Positions 8,911 through 18,420 are shown, numbered from the stretch's first letter. The stretch: 63,976 bases of DNA from Desulfovibrio sp. TomC (GCF_000801335.2 NZ_JSEH01000026.1:1-63976), one strand, 5' to 3'. Notes: generated by a model not told the origin, from the letters alone. A program made the numbers and translations.

Positions 8911-10836
8911 ATGCGCGAAATCGTCCTGGCCATGGTCGCCAATTGTCTCGTCTTCACCGGCGTCGGTCTCGGTCCCATGGCCGCCCTGGCCCCGCGCGTC
9001 GGGCTGTTGGCCGTCCTGGCCATGGCTCCGGCGGTCGGCTATGCCCTCTATTCCGTGGCGCTGACCTGGTGGCTGCTCCAGGAAGGATCGGCCGGCAGCG
9101 CGGCCTGGCCCCTGGCCGGGGTCCTCCTGGCCGTGTCCGCCGCCTGTCTGGCCCTGGCCTGGAAATCCGTGCGCGCCCGCCTGCCCGTCGTGTCCCGGCG
9201 TCGGGCCGTGGCCGGCCTTCTGGGACTGGCCATGTGCCTGGGCCTGCTCATCGCCCCCCTGGCCGCCGGCAACAAAGGTTACGCGGTCTTTCGCGGCAAT
9301 GCCTCGGATTCGTTTATCTACATGTTCCTGGCCCGCTACTTTGACGAATACCCCCGATCCTGGGCCTTCGAGCGGACCGAGGAACAGGTCACGGCCGCCG
9401 CCCCCATGCTCGGCCCGGCCCGCAACATGTTAAACATGCGCTGGACCTCCGGGGCCATGCTGACCGCCGGCTCCCGCCTGGGCGGCATGGGCATCCTCGA
9501 TTTCCAATATCCCTTCACCCTGGTCAGCTACCTGCTCTTTTTCGCCGCCCTGCTCCCCTTTCTGACCGCCATGGGACTCTCGGCCCCGGCCGCCGCCCTG
9601 TCCGCCCTGGCCCTGTCCACCGGCTTTTACGCCCAACTCGTGCTGGATATCCGGGCCTTTTCCCAGATCAACACCCTGCCCCTGGCCATCCTTCTGATCT
9701 ACGTCCTGTCCCTGCCCACGCCCCAGAGACGGTCCGGGGCGCTGCGCCGCACGGCCTTGCTCGGGTTTTGCTACCTGACCACCTTCGTCAACTATACCGA
9801 AATCTTCCCCATGATCTTCGGGGCCGCCGCCAGCTATCTGACCCTCAAGGCGGCGCTGTCGCGCCTGACCCGTCGAGAACTGGCCATCCAGTCCGCCGGC
9901 TTTGCCCTGGGCATGGCCGCCACCTGGCCGGTGCGGTTTTTGTGGGAACACATGCTGGCCCAGATCCATTTCACCGAGACCGCCCCCCAGCTGTGGAGCG
10001 AGGCCTATTTCACCTGGCTGTTTCACAACGTGCCGGCCGGCATCTTCGGCCTGCCGCTTCTGGAAAACGGCTTTTCCCGGCTGCCGGGCTGGGGCTTTCT
10101 CGACTGGCCGGGCTGGCTCGTCACGGTATTCGCCTGTCTGGTCTGCGCCTTTTTTCTTCTCGGCGGACTGCGGGCCATGGCCGACCGCAAACGGGATGCG
10201 CCCCTGGTTGCCCTGGCCTTTGCCGCCGCTTCCCTGGCCGCCTTTGCCCTGTTTTGCTACAAGGACAAACCCTGGGTGGCCGGCAAAGGCCTGTCCTATT
10301 TCTATCCCTGCGTCACGGCGGTATTCCTCTACGCCGCCCTGGCCCGGCCCATGGCCCGCCCCCTGGCCAACCGGGCCGTGGGCCTTTGCGGGCTGACCCT
10401 GGCCACGCTCTTCCTGGCCAGCCAGTTCACCGTCGCCGGGCTGCGTCCGGCCTACGCGGCAAAGGACCTCGATTACCCCCGCTACGTGCGCAACCACGGC
10501 CGCTACCGCACCATCGACTGCGAACTGGCCCCCATCCGGGCGGCCCTTCGCCGGGCCAAGGCGGAAAACGTCGCCATCTGCTCGGCCGATCCCTGGAAAT
10601 GGGCCTTTCTCGGCCTGGCCCTGGACGGCCCGGTGCACGTGGACTCGCCGGCCCGCCTGGCCACCCTGCCCGCCGATACCCCGGTGTTCGTGGCCCTGGA
10701 CCGGCCCATCGCCGGCGCTCCGGCCGAACTGGCCCCGTTTCTGGCCGGTGAAAACGCCACCTTTGCCCTGTACCGGCTGCCGGCCGGCCGACTGGCTGCG
10801 CTCTTGCCGTCGCTTGCCTGCGAAACGAACCCGTAA
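8911..10836 (+). CDS. polytopic membrane protein of the polysaccharide locus, unknown function
   Basis: A 641-aa protein with about 12-14 hydrophobic segments spread from residue 5 to about 500, and a soluble C-terminal tail of about 120 residues. The general look (long loops after the early membrane segments, an acidic/aromatic stretch YFDEYPRSWAFERTEEQ near 145) resembles GT-C-fold glycosyltransferases or polymerases, but I see no diagnostic motif. It follows the HlyD-like gene by 15 nt and is closed by repeat R2. In context it is a candidate polymerase or lipid-linked sugar transferase for the exopolysaccharide. Function not assigned. Confidence 0.7.
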   Translation: MREIVLAMVANCLVFTGVGLGPMAALAPRVGLLAVLAMAPAVGYALYSVALTWWLLQEGSAGSAAWPLAGVLLAVSAACLALAWKSVRARLPVVSRRRAVAGLLGLAMCLGLLIAPLAAGNKGYAVFRGNASDSFIYMFLARYFDEYPRSWAFERTEEQVTAAAPMLGPARNMLNMRWTSGAMLTAGSRLGGMGILDFQYPFTLVSYLLFFAALLPFLTAMGLSAPAAALSALALSTGFYAQLVLDIRAFSQINTLPLAILLIYVLSLPTPQRRSGALRRTALLGFCYLTTFVNYTEIFPMIFGAAASYLTLKAALSRLTRRELAIQSAGFALGMAATWPVRFLWEHMLAQIHFTETAPQLWSEAYFTWLFHNVPAGIFGLPLLENGFSRLPGWGFLDWPGWLVTVFACLVCAFFLLGGLRAMADRKRDAPLVALAFAAASLAAFALFCYKDKPWVAGKGLSYFYPCVTAVFLYAALARPMARPLANRAVGLCGLTLATLFLASQFTVAGLRPAYAAKDLDYPRYVRNHGRYRTIDCELAPIRAALRRAKAENVAICSADPWKWAFLGLALDGPVHVDSPARLATLPADTPVFVALDRPIAGAPAELAPFLAGENATFALYRLPAGRLAALLPSLACETNP

Positions 10837-10856
10837 GAGGAGAGGAGGCAGAAGAG

Positions 10857-10985
10857 GCCTCCGGCGGCCAAAGGGACTGAGTCCCTTTGGAATCCCCTCC
10901 TGGGGGAAAGTTGCTTTGCCTGTGGGCGTGGCCGGGCCGGTGAGCGGCGGTTGGACACGGATAAGAGAGACGGGGCCAGGCCGCG
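10857..10985 (+). repeat. intergenic two-hairpin repeat, copy R2 (long form)
   Basis: Core 10857-10896: GCCTCCGGCGG, then arms CCAAAGGGACT / AGTCCCTTTGG, then AATCCCC, followed by the short second hairpin CCCCTCCTGGGGG. The GCCTCC arm starts 20 nt after the stop codon of the upstream membrane protein. The tail continues to about 10985 with sequence similar to R1, R6 and R7 in reverse orientation. It fills most of the 10837-11143 gap; nothing else was seen there. Confidence 0.8.
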
Positions 10986-11143
10986 TCCGCGACATTTGTT
11001 TCGGCAAAAACCCGGTACAGCAGACAAGTAGCATTTTTTTCAGCCAAAAAGCGATTGCATTTTGGCCGGGACGCCACCTGGGCCGTGTTTATCGACTGGG
11101 CTCTCCCTGTTTACGAATGCCGCCCTTCGTGGTAAAAGCGACG

Positions 11144-11875
11144 ATGCCCGAGAAGCAAAGTTACACACCGCGTATTTCTGTAGTCATTCTCTGCTATAAA
11201 GCCGGGAACAGCATCCCCGCCTTCGTCCAGGACGTCTGCAACGCCATGGACCGCTTGGGCAACGACTACGAGCTGGTCCTGGTCGGCAACCGCAATCGAG
11301 GCGACACGACTGATCCCACGCCGGCCGTTGTCCAGGCCCTGGCCGCGGCCGATCCCCGCATTATCGCCTTGTCCCTGGAAAAACGCGGCATGATGGGCTG
11401 GGACGCCCGCACCGGCCTGGCCGTGGCCACTGGCGACATCATTGCGCTCATTGACGGCGACTACCAGATGCCGCCTGAGGACCTCGAACACGTCTGCCGC
11501 CAGCTCATCGACGACGACCTGGACCTGGCCATGACCTGCCGGGCCGTGCGCAAAGACGGTCTGCTGCGGCGCATCAACAGCCGCATGTACAATCTGCTCT
11601 TTCGGGCGCTCTTTCCCGGCTATCCCGTGCGCGACGTCAATTCCAAACCCAAAGCCATGACCCGGGCTTTTTTCAGCGCCCTGCGCCTGACAGCCGACGG
11701 CTGGTTCCTCGATGCCGAAATCATCATCCAGGCCCGACGCCATAAGGCCCGTCTCGGACAGATCGAAACCGTCTTTCACGAGGGCAACCGCAAATCCTTT
11801 GTCCGCCCCGACGCGGTCCTCGAATTTCTGCGCAATCTGCTCGCCGCCCGATTCAAGGAATTTTTCATCCGATGA
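11144..11875 (+). CDS. GT2-family glycosyltransferase
   Basis: A 243-aa GT-A-fold glycosyltransferase. The N-terminal nucleotide-binding part reads ISVVILCYKAGNSIPAFV, and the metal-binding region reads ALIDGDYQMPPEDL, in which DGD stands for the DXD motif. The C-terminal FRNLLAARFKEFFIR-like end and the VRDVNSKPKAM stretch match the dolichol-phosphate-mannose-synthase-like branch. No membrane segment is present. The ATG at 11144 is preferred because the conserved domain starts there; 11117 is possible, and neither has a strong ribosome site. The stop overlaps the next gene's ATG by 4 nt, so the two are translationally coupled. Probably transfers sugar to a lipid carrier for the cell-surface polymer. 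Confidence 0.82.
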   Translation: MPEKQSYTPRISVVILCYKAGNSIPAFVQDVCNAMDRLGNDYELVLVGNRNRGDTTDPTPAVVQALAAADPRIIALSLEKRGMMGWDARTGLAVATGDIIALIDGDYQMPPEDLEHVCRQLIDDDLDLAMTCRAVRKDGLLRRINSRMYNLLFRALFPGYPVRDVNSKPKAMTRAFFSALRLTADGWFLDAEIIIQARRHKARLGQIETVFHEGNRKSFVRPDAVLEFLRNLLAARFKEFFIR

Positions 11876-12750
11876 ACATCTTTGCCACCGGCGCGTCCGG
11901 AGGGCTTGGCACGGTTCTTTTGCCGGCCCTGGCCGCCGCCGGGCACACGGTCACGGCCCTGGCCCGAAATCCCCGGGCTTTGCCCGCTGTTCCCGGCTTG
12001 CAGGCCGTCCAGGGCGACCTGCTCAACCCGCTCTCCTACGCCGACGCCCTGCCCGGCCACGACGCCGTGCTGCATCTGGCCGCCCTGACCCATGCCCCAA
12101 ACGCCGGCCTGTATCAGCGGGCCAATGTCGCCGCCACCGCCGATCTGCTCGCCGCCTGCGCTACCCACTGCCGGGAAGCCCGGTTCGTCCTGGTAAGCAC
12201 CCGGGCCATCGGCCAGGCCTGCGGCGACTACGGCCAGTCCAAGGCCCAGGCCGAGCAGCTGGTGCGCGCCTCGGGACTGCCGGCCGTCATCCTTCGCCCG
12301 GCCGAAGTCTACGGCGTCGGGCGCGGCGAGGCCGTGGCCGCCCTGGCCCGGCGCTGCGCCCGGGGCGGCATCCTGCCCCTGCCCGGCCAGGGGGCGCATG
12401 TCCTGACCCCGGTCCATATCGATGACCTGATCCCGGCCTTCCTGGCCGCCCTGACGCGCCCGGCCGCCCTTGGCCACACCTACACCCTGGCCGGCGACCC
12501 CATCGCCTTTGCCGCCCTGGCCGGGGCCATTGCCGCCCACCATGGCAAGACGCTCATCAAGATCCCCATCCCCTTGCGGCTCATCTCCCTAGCCGCCTGG
12601 CTCGCCGGCCGGATGCTCAAAAATCCGCCGTTGGTGCCCGATCAGGTGGCCCGGCTGACCTGCCCCAAGGACGCCGACAGCACGGCCGCCCGCACGGACC
12701 TGGACTTTTCGCCGCGCCCACTGGACATCGCCGCCATGCTGGCCGACTAA
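11872..12750 (+). CDS. NAD(P)-dependent extended-SDR epimerase/dehydratase
   Basis: A 292-aa Rossmann-fold enzyme of the extended short-chain dehydrogenase family. The cofactor loop TGASGGLG is at 7-14, and the catalytic pair is in YGQSKAQAEQL (YxxxK). LVSTRAI marks the Ser strand. PVHIDDLIPAFLAAL is typical of sugar-nucleotide epimerases. It starts within an ATGA overlap with the GT2 gene. It most likely makes or modifies a nucleotide sugar for the polymer, but the substrate cannot be read. A terminator-like hairpin lies 180 nt downstream, closing the plus-strand arm of the locus. Confidence 0.82.
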   Translation: MNIFATGASGGLGTVLLPALAAAGHTVTALARNPRALPAVPGLQAVQGDLLNPLSYADALPGHDAVLHLAALTHAPNAGLYQRANVAATADLLAACATHCREARFVLVSTRAIGQACGDYGQSKAQAEQLVRASGLPAVILRPAEVYGVGRGEAVAALARRCARGGILPLPGQGAHVLTPVHIDDLIPAFLAALTRPAALGHTYTLAGDPIAFAALAGAIAAHHGKTLIKIPIPLRLISLAAWLAGRMLKNPPLVPDQVARLTCPKDADSTAARTDLDFSPRPLDIAAMLAD

Positions 12751-12930
12751 CCCGCCCGCGCCCGAGCTCGCCCGGCCACGTCGAAGCATTTTTCGGCTCC
12801 GTTTGCATTGTCGCCCTGCTCGCCGGCCCATCCGGCCGTACCCCCCGGTTCCCCCCGCCACGCCGTCGTCCGGTGCTGCGCGGGTTCATTCAATCAATAA
12901 AATCAGTCAATTATTCACGGTTGCCAAAAG

Positions 12931-12968
12931 TGCCGTCCGAGCGCAACCCCGCGCCCGGACGGCATTTT
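12931..12968 (+). terminator. intrinsic terminator after the epimerase gene
   Basis: Stem TGCCGTCCG (12931-12939) / CGGACGGCA (12956-12964), 9 bp, loop 16 nt, followed by TTTT at 12965-12968. AAAAG just before the stem gives weaker support for use on the other strand. The rest of 12751-13290 shows no gene. Confidence 0.65.
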
Positions 12969-13272
12969 CCCGGCTGGACCGCCCTGGGACAGACCAAAAG
13001 CGCGGATTTTACCCGGCCGGCCCTGGTTTGCGACAGGAATCGACTTGTTTTTGTCCCGGGCCAAAAAATGAAAAAAGATTTGGTCATTTCCCCGGCCCAT
13101 CCTTGACGCAGGCCGCTTTTCGTGGACTCATGAGAAGGTAAGAGGCCGGCCGCACGACGCTTTGCGAAATCGCAACACACTTAAATGCTTCATATTGCCT
13201 GACAAGCCCCATGACTACGCCCAAGCCCTGGCCGGCGTAGCCGGGCATATTTGGGCCTTTGGCCGCAGCTGC

Positions 13273-13321
13273 CGGGTCAGCGGGCGATTTGTTGACAAAT
13301 TTGACCCGCAGTGAAAATAAT
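13273..13321 (+). promoter_or_regulatory. promoter with overlapping inverted repeat upstream of parA
   Basis: TTGACA at 13292-13297, an 18-bp spacer, then AATAAT at 13316-13321, ending 29 nt before the parA ATG. An inverted repeat, CGGGTCA (13273-13279) / TGACCCG (13302-13308), brackets the -35 box, and a CAAATTTG palindrome covers its downstream side. This suggests autoregulation by ParA or its winged-helix partner. Confidence 0.55.
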
Positions 13322-13350
13322 GGATTCGGGGAAATAAGGGAGGAAGGGAA

Positions 13351-14151
13351 ATGCCAAAACCCGTCATTATCACCGTTGGCAACAACAAGGGCGGCGTCGG
13401 CAAGACGACGACCATCGTGAATCTTTCCGCCGCGCTTGCCCGGGAAGGCAACGCGGTGTTGGTGGTGGACGGCGACCCGCAGTCCAATACGACATCCACC
13501 CTGCTGCCTGATTTAGGTCTGCGTGAAAATTCGTCGCTTGTCAAAGCGTTGGAGGATCCGGAAGGGGCTTTTTCGCCCAACGCATGTGCCACGCGCACCG
13601 AACACCTTGAAATCCTTCCCAATTCCATTCGCTGCATGGAATGGGAGGTCCGTTCCTATTCGAGCATCGACTCGGTGTTGGGCTTTTCCCGACTGATGCA
13701 AAACGACAAGGACATCGGCCGCTACGACTATGTCCTTATTGATACGCCGCCCAATATCGGGCCGATGCTGCGAAACTCCCTGCTCATTTCCGACTATGTC
13801 CTGGTGCCCTGCCCGGTTGGCGACCAGTACGCCCTGGACGGATTTTCCACCTTTATCCAGGTGCTCTCCCAGGCCAAGCAGCAAAACAAGAAGTTGCTGC
13901 TGCTTGGCGTGGTCTTAACCAAGTACGACGGCCGGGCTGTCACGCACAAAAAGAACAAGGATCGTATCCGGGCTTTCTTCGATGCCAAGGGGATTCCGGT
14001 TTTCGATACCGAGATCCGGGTCAACATCGACATTGATCGGGCGCATTCGCACCGAAAGACCATTTTCGAGTTCGATGCCACCAAGTCCGGAGCGCAGGAT
14101 TATCAATCCCTGGCCAAAGAGGTTTCCGCCCGTGTCCAGAAAGAAGCCTAG
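13351..14151 (+). CDS. ParA/Soj-family ATPase
   Basis: A 266-aa cytoplasmic P-loop ATPase. The deviant Walker A reads NKGGVGKTTTIVNL from about residue 11, A' reads VVDGDPQSNTT, and Walker B reads YDYVLIDTPPNIGP. There is no N-terminal DNA-binding extension, so it is the short (Soj-like) form used for DNA or cargo positioning. The start has AGGGAAGGAAG before the ATG at 13351. No ParB follows. The next gene overlaps it by 20 nt and encodes a huge disordered protein with a winged helix, which takes ParB's place in the operon. A chromosomal relic of plasmid partition, or a positioning system of its own, are both possible. Confidence 0.9.
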   Translation: MPKPVIITVGNNKGGVGKTTTIVNLSAALAREGNAVLVVDGDPQSNTTSTLLPDLGLRENSSLVKALEDPEGAFSPNACATRTEHLEILPNSIRCMEWEVRSYSSIDSVLGFSRLMQNDKDIGRYDYVLIDTPPNIGPMLRNSLLISDYVLVPCPVGDQYALDGFSTFIQVLSQAKQQNKKLLLLGVVLTKYDGRAVTHKKNKDRIRAFFDAKGIPVFDTEIRVNIDIDRAHSHRKTIFEFDATKSGAQDYQSLAKEVSARVQKEA

Positions 14152-16807
14152 GGAAATCGAGGACCAGCCCTTTGCGTCGATTCCGCCCCGGGAAACTTTT
14201 GATGCGTTCCCGGATCTGACGGCCTTTCCAGAAAGCGCCATTGCCTTCCTGACCGGCCGGGCATCGGGGGTGGAAGCGTCGCCGGCCGAAGCCGGGGCTC
14301 ACGACACTACTAAGCCAGTCATAAAACCAGTCAGCCAGTCAACCAATACGCCAGCCGCAGCGTCGGACAGACAGTCCGACGCAAAGCCGGGCAATCCATC
14401 TGTCACCGGGACAGACCGTGGGCCAGCCTCTTCGTCGGCCCCTGAATCAGCCCACCAGGCCGACACCAGTCCAGGCCGCCAACCGCCCGCCCCGGCCCCG
14501 GGACGTCTGGACACCTCCGGAACGCCCAAAACCCGTGAGCAAGGGACGGCCCAGACCGTTTCGCGCCCGGACCAGGACCCGGTAGCCAAGGCTTGGGCCT
14601 CGGGCCAAGAACCGGACCCGAAACCGGAGTCCATCACCCGCCCCGCCTCGACCAGACGCCCCGCAGCCGCCGGCCCGGGGCGTTTTGCCGCCGTTTCCGA
14701 CCCGGACGCCCGGGAACAGGGAACCGGGCAGGACAGCGCGGTTGCCGTCAGCCCGGCCAGGGAACCGGGGGGCGCGTCCCGTCCGGGACCGCAGAATTGG
14801 GCCGGCCCAGACGAGGCCGCAGCGAAACAGTCCCCGGCCAGTGCTTCCGGTCCGGACCAAACCAATGGCCGGGACGCAAGCCGCTTGCCCGGCCAGGTCG
14901 GTTCGGCCGGCCTGACCGAATCGGCCGCCCCGGCCGAGCACGCCGGCGGCAGCGCCGAGAGCCGTACGCCCGCTGCCCATGACCGGGACGAGGCAGACGG
15001 CCGCGAGGCCTCCGACCTTGGGGCAACGCCGGGGCCGCACGGTTCTGCCGGTTCCGGGAGCAGCGTCCCGGTTGTGCGCCCAGCCGAAACCGACCGCCTG
15101 ACCACCGCCGCACGGGCGGCGGCCGGCTCGGACGCTTTGACTGATGACCCTGCAGGCCCCTGGGCCAACGCCCGGCCAGCTGGCCCAGCCGAAACGGTCG
15201 GGCGAAAGCCGGTTGCAGACGGCCCGGCCACCTTGACCGGCTTGCCCGACCCGGTCGGGCCGGTCGAGGGAACACTTGGCCTGAAGACGGCCGACGAAAC
15301 GGACGAGCGAGGCAACGGCCGCAGCCAATCAAGCTTGTCCGGGTTTGGTTCCGAACGGGAGGCCCGGCCGGCGGCGAACGCCAGCCCCGGGCCTCTGGTC
15401 AGGCCCGCTTCCCCTCGTGTCGCGGCTGGTCCGACGCAGCCCGTTGACGACTGGAGCGGTCGCCAAGCCAATCAGAAGACCATACAAGAGATCAATCAGC
15501 CAGCCACAAAAAGGGACCGGCAGCCAGACGCAGAACCAACCCCTGGAGCAGCCGGCCGGCCGCTCAGCCAGAGAGCCGCACAAACCGCCACAGCGTCGCC
15601 CGGTCAACCGGCCCGTTACCCCGTCAATACGGCCCACAACCAACCGGCAAACCTGTCCCACAGCGCCACACCAGGCCGGCAGACCCCTGCCCCAGCCCAC
15701 CCGGCAACCAGCCCGTCAGGCAGCCAGCCGCACAGCCTCTTTGTCGGCCAGACTAAAAGCCGCATTCCAGGTATGGCAGACGCCCTGGCAACCAGCCACA
15801 CGTATAACCCGACACAAAGCCTAACAGCAGACCCGTCACAAAACGACTGGCAACCAGTCGGCCGGGTCAGCGTGGCTGATCGGCTCAATCCCAACCAGCG
15901 AAAGGTCCTTGATCTGCTGTTGGCCGCCAAACCCTACATCGTCAAATTCCGGGACATCGCCCTGGCCCTGGATATGCGCGAAGCCTCGGTCCGCACCATC
16001 TTGCGCCGGCTGGAGGCCTTGTCCTTCCTGTCCTTTAAAAAGGCCCGGGACGGCAACATTCAGGGCGTCACCGTCACCTTCAACCAGCATATTATCGAAC
16101 AGTATCAGTGCGACCAGACACTGAGCCTGTCTCTGACTCCCTTTGCTGGCCTGACACGAAGCCTGCCCCCAAGCCAGCCGCAGCCTGTTGCGCCAAGCCC
16201 CTCTCCAAGCCCGCAGCAAAGCCAGCCGATCACCGGGTCAGCCAGCCTTGAAACCAGCCAACCCCCCTCTGATTTGATAGATAGAAAAGAAAATATCTCT
16301 CTTTCTGAAGACTTTGGCTGGGACGACAGCCTGCTTGACATCATGTGGCCGCTGGTGCGCGAAACCGGCTTTGGAGTGGAACAAATCGTCTCCGCCGCCC
16401 GCACCCGGGCCAAGCTTGGCAAGGAGCTTGACCGGGACCGGGTGAGCCTGACCCTGGACCGGGCCGAATGGGAGCTTTCGACCATCGGCCATCTGACCGA
16501 GTTGTCCACCAGCGAACGGGTACGAAATCCCGCCGGCTATATCTTTACCGCCCTGGCCCGGTGGGGGGTTTTGCGGGCGCACCCCCAGTACGTGTCCCGG
16601 GAAGAAGAAGAGGCGGGCAAGGCGGCCGAGGAATTGCGCCGCCGGCGCGAGGCCTCGGAAACCATCGAGGCCGAGCAGATTGAGGCCTTCAAGGCCAGCC
16701 TCACGCCCGAGGAACTCGAAGCCCTCTTGCGCCAGTGTCCGGGCGGCAACCGCGAGATCTGGCTCAAGGTCTACTGGCGACGCCATGTCCGCGACGCGCA
16801 GTCCTGA
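14132..16807 (+). CDS. ParA-coupled 891-aa disordered winged-helix protein
   Basis: Begins at GTG 14132, inside the end of parA (20-nt overlap), so translation is coupled. Residues about 55-580 are low-complexity, rich in Pro, Ala, Gly, Ser, Thr and Gln, with no hydrophobic core, and are almost certainly disordered. A winged-helix domain follows at about 585-665 (NQRKVLDLLLAAKPYIVKF, then MREASVRTILRRLEALSFL). A helical C-terminal domain at about 725-890 has LDRAEWELSTIGHL, then RNPAGYIFTALARWGVL and a charged coiled region. The RNPAGY-type segment resembles helical domains seen in plasmid replication or helix-turn-helix proteins. Likely a DNA-binding partner of ParA, acting as ParB analogue or replication-initiator relative. 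I do not recognise the family. Confidence 0.75.
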   Translation: MSRKKPREIEDQPFASIPPRETFDAFPDLTAFPESAIAFLTGRASGVEASPAEAGAHDTTKPVIKPVSQSTNTPAAASDRQSDAKPGNPSVTGTDRGPASSSAPESAHQADTSPGRQPPAPAPGRLDTSGTPKTREQGTAQTVSRPDQDPVAKAWASGQEPDPKPESITRPASTRRPAAAGPGRFAAVSDPDAREQGTGQDSAVAVSPAREPGGASRPGPQNWAGPDEAAAKQSPASASGPDQTNGRDASRLPGQVGSAGLTESAAPAEHAGGSAESRTPAAHDRDEADGREASDLGATPGPHGSAGSGSSVPVVRPAETDRLTTAARAAAGSDALTDDPAGPWANARPAGPAETVGRKPVADGPATLTGLPDPVGPVEGTLGLKTADETDERGNGRSQSSLSGFGSEREARPAANASPGPLVRPASPRVAAGPTQPVDDWSGRQANQKTIQEINQPATKRDRQPDAEPTPGAAGRPLSQRAAQTATASPGQPARYPVNTAHNQPANLSHSATPGRQTPAPAHPATSPSGSQPHSLFVGQTKSRIPGMADALATSHTYNPTQSLTADPSQNDWQPVGRVSVADRLNPNQRKVLDLLLAAKPYIVKFRDIALALDMREASVRTILRRLEALSFLSFKKARDGNIQGVTVTFNQHIIEQYQCDQTLSLSLTPFAGLTRSLPPSQPQPVAPSPSPSPQQSQPITGSASLETSQPPSDLIDRKENISLSEDFGWDDSLLDIMWPLVRETGFGVEQIVSAARTRAKLGKELDRDRVSLTLDRAEWELSTIGHLTELSTSERVRNPAGYIFTALARWGVLRAHPQYVSREEEEAGKAAEELRRRREASETIEAEQIEAFKASLTPEELEALLRQCPGGNREIWLKVYWRRHVRDAQS

Positions 16808-16872
16808 GTCGGGGGTCGCGTCGTCGTTGCGGGCCGGGGTGTGGCCAAGCGGCGAACGGGCCTTCGAGAAGC

Positions 16873-16891
16873 GGCGGTTTTGCCAACCGCC
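16873..16891. other. hairpin after the parA operon
   Basis: GGCGGTT / AACCGCC with loop TTGCC, 7 bp perfect, 66 nt after the stop codon at 16807. No T-run follows. Checked as a tRNA anticodon arm and rejected. The 16808-17482 gap holds no supported gene. Confidence 0.35.
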
Positions 16892-17230
16892 TCCCGATCG
16901 GCTTGGGGCTGGGAGCGCCGGGCCGGCCGGATAGCCGGTTGAGCCTGGGCGCGTGTGGCCAGAGAGGCAGACGGCCGGGCAACGTGGCCAGGTCCGTCGC
17001 CCGGCCCAGGCGCGCAGCGAAAGCCTGGCTGCGGTGAAGGGTCTTGCGTCATCCGTCATCGCTTGGCGCAGGGGTGCGCGGCAAAAACGCCTGCGCATTC
17101 GCCCCTGGCTCGGGGATGGGCAAGGACGGACGTTTGACCGAAATAACGACAAATTGACTGTTTGGCGCACCTTTCTCCCCCCGGGGAATGCCGGGTACGC
17201 GCCATGTGGGCCGGGAGGCCCTGGCAAAGG

Positions 17231-17257
17231 GGGGGAAGCCGTTCCCGGGCTTCCCCC
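17231..17257. other. 10-bp perfect hairpin in intergenic region
   Basis: GGGGGAAGCC (17231-17240) / GGCTTCCCCC (17248-17257) with a 7-nt loop. No T-tract. It lies about 225 nt before the EF-hand lipoprotein gene. Could stabilise an mRNA end; function unknown. Confidence 0.35.
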
Positions 17258-17482
17258 AGGCCGTGGCCATCCCCGGTCGGGGCAGACGAAAAGGGATGCC
17301 TGTTGATCGGTGCGGCTGCCGTCTATTTTGCCGCTGGCGGGAAAAAGACCGGTCCGGGGATTGTGCTGGCAGGGGGTGGTGGTTTACCAAATGGTAAGAA
17401 TTGTCGGCCGGCTTGGCCGGCCAGGGGCCACGGCCGCCGGCCGGGGTTCAAGTGAGAGACCCCCAAACATCGGGAGACGACC

Positions 17483-17788
17483 ATGCTGCGACACGTTTCG
17501 GCGGCCCTGGCCGCGCTGGCCCTGGTTGGCCTTATCGGCGGCTGCGCTGCGAAAAAAACCGCCAAGAAACCCTATGCCACAACCGACGAAGTGTTCGCCG
17601 TCTATGACGCCAACAAGGACGGCAAGATCACCAAGGACGAATTCATGGTCCGTATGAAGGACAAGCAGAAGGCGGAGACCGCCTGGAAGCGTCTGGACAC
17701 CGATAACAACGGCTTTGTCGAGCGAACCCTTGACGGCGACGCGCCGCTTCGGGTCTGGAACGATGTAGAGTCCGAAAACATGCCGTAG
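17483..17788 (+). CDS. small EF-hand lipoprotein
   Basis: A 101-aa protein. A lipoprotein signal at 1-21 ends in LIGGCAAKK, with Cys21 as the lipid site. Two EF-hand calcium loops follow: DANKDGKITKDEF and DTDNNGFVERTL. The second loop is less regular at its end. GGGAG sits 7 nt before the ATG. It should be a periplasmic or surface calcium-binding lipoprotein; calcium sensing or matrix binding are guesses. It is alone, flanked by gaps of over 600 bp, with a strong hairpin terminator about 220 nt downstream. Confidence 0.82.
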   Translation: MLRHVSAALAALALVGLIGGCAAKKTAKKPYATTDEVFAVYDANKDGKITKDEFMVRMKDKQKAETAWKRLDTDNNGFVERTLDGDAPLRVWNDVESENMP

Positions 17789-18007
17789 GCCTCCGAGCTT
17801 TGGCCCTAGGGCCGTGCGGTCTGAACCGACCAGTGGAGCTACGGCTTGGCCGTACGCTGCTGCTCTGTGCGGGAGTTCGCGGGCCGTCGGTTGTTTGCGC
17901 CGCCAAGCCTTTGTGCCCGGAGGGTCGGACCCAGGCCCGGTTGTTGCCGGTGCCGGGTGCAGGCAGGGCACGATGAATCCCCGGCCGGCTGGGGAACGAG
18001 TGGCATC

Positions 18008-18042
18008 AAGCGGCCGTCTCCGATCAGGAGACGGCCGCTTTT
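18008..18042 (+). terminator. strong intrinsic terminator
   Basis: 14-bp stem AAGCGGCCGTCTCC (18008-18021) / GGAGACGGCCGCTT (18027-18040), loop GATCA, ending in TTTT at 18039-18042. It probably ends the EF-hand lipoprotein transcript. The remaining part of 17789-18420 shows no gene; its last 100 nt are AT-rich. Confidence 0.75.
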
Positions 18043-18420
18043 CGCGTGTGGCGCTTTGACCGGGTCTGGTCGGTAATGGCAAATAGCCGAGACCGACTGT
18101 TGTTCCGGGGCTCTTGGAGCGGGGGAGGGCTGGATCTTTGAAAAATTCCAATTGCGACCTTGAAGTCAGACGTGCTGTCGCACCAACGTTCCTCTTGGCG
18201 TCCCAAAACAACGACACCCAGCCAGGGCCACGTCTTTGGCCCATCATGAGCACTGGTCGTTGGGTGTGCCCATGCCTCGGACAGGCCTATAGCGTTGCTT
18301 CAAGGCCCCTTGCCTCGCAGCCGTTTCTTTCCGTTGACCGAGATACGATTCACAGATACCCCTAACATACATATTGTAATTGTATCTCTCCCTACCGATT
18401 GAAAGAACGAAGGAGTTTGT

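Noticed and set aside
9430-11034. 534-aa minus-strand open frame opposite the membrane protein
   Set aside because: Gly/Gln-rich shadow translation of a high-GC gene; it begins in repeat R2 and shows the recurrent translated repeat, not a protein family.
14299-15471. 390-aa minus-strand open frame
   Set aside because: Shadow of the Pro/Ala/Gly-rich coding region on the other strand; no start context or family features.
16850-16925. tRNA-like stretch (GTGTGGCCAAGCGG followed by a TTTGCCA-loop hairpin)
   Set aside because: No T-arm (GGTTCGANNCC), no closing acceptor stem and an unlikely base 3' of the anticodon; only the hairpin is supported.
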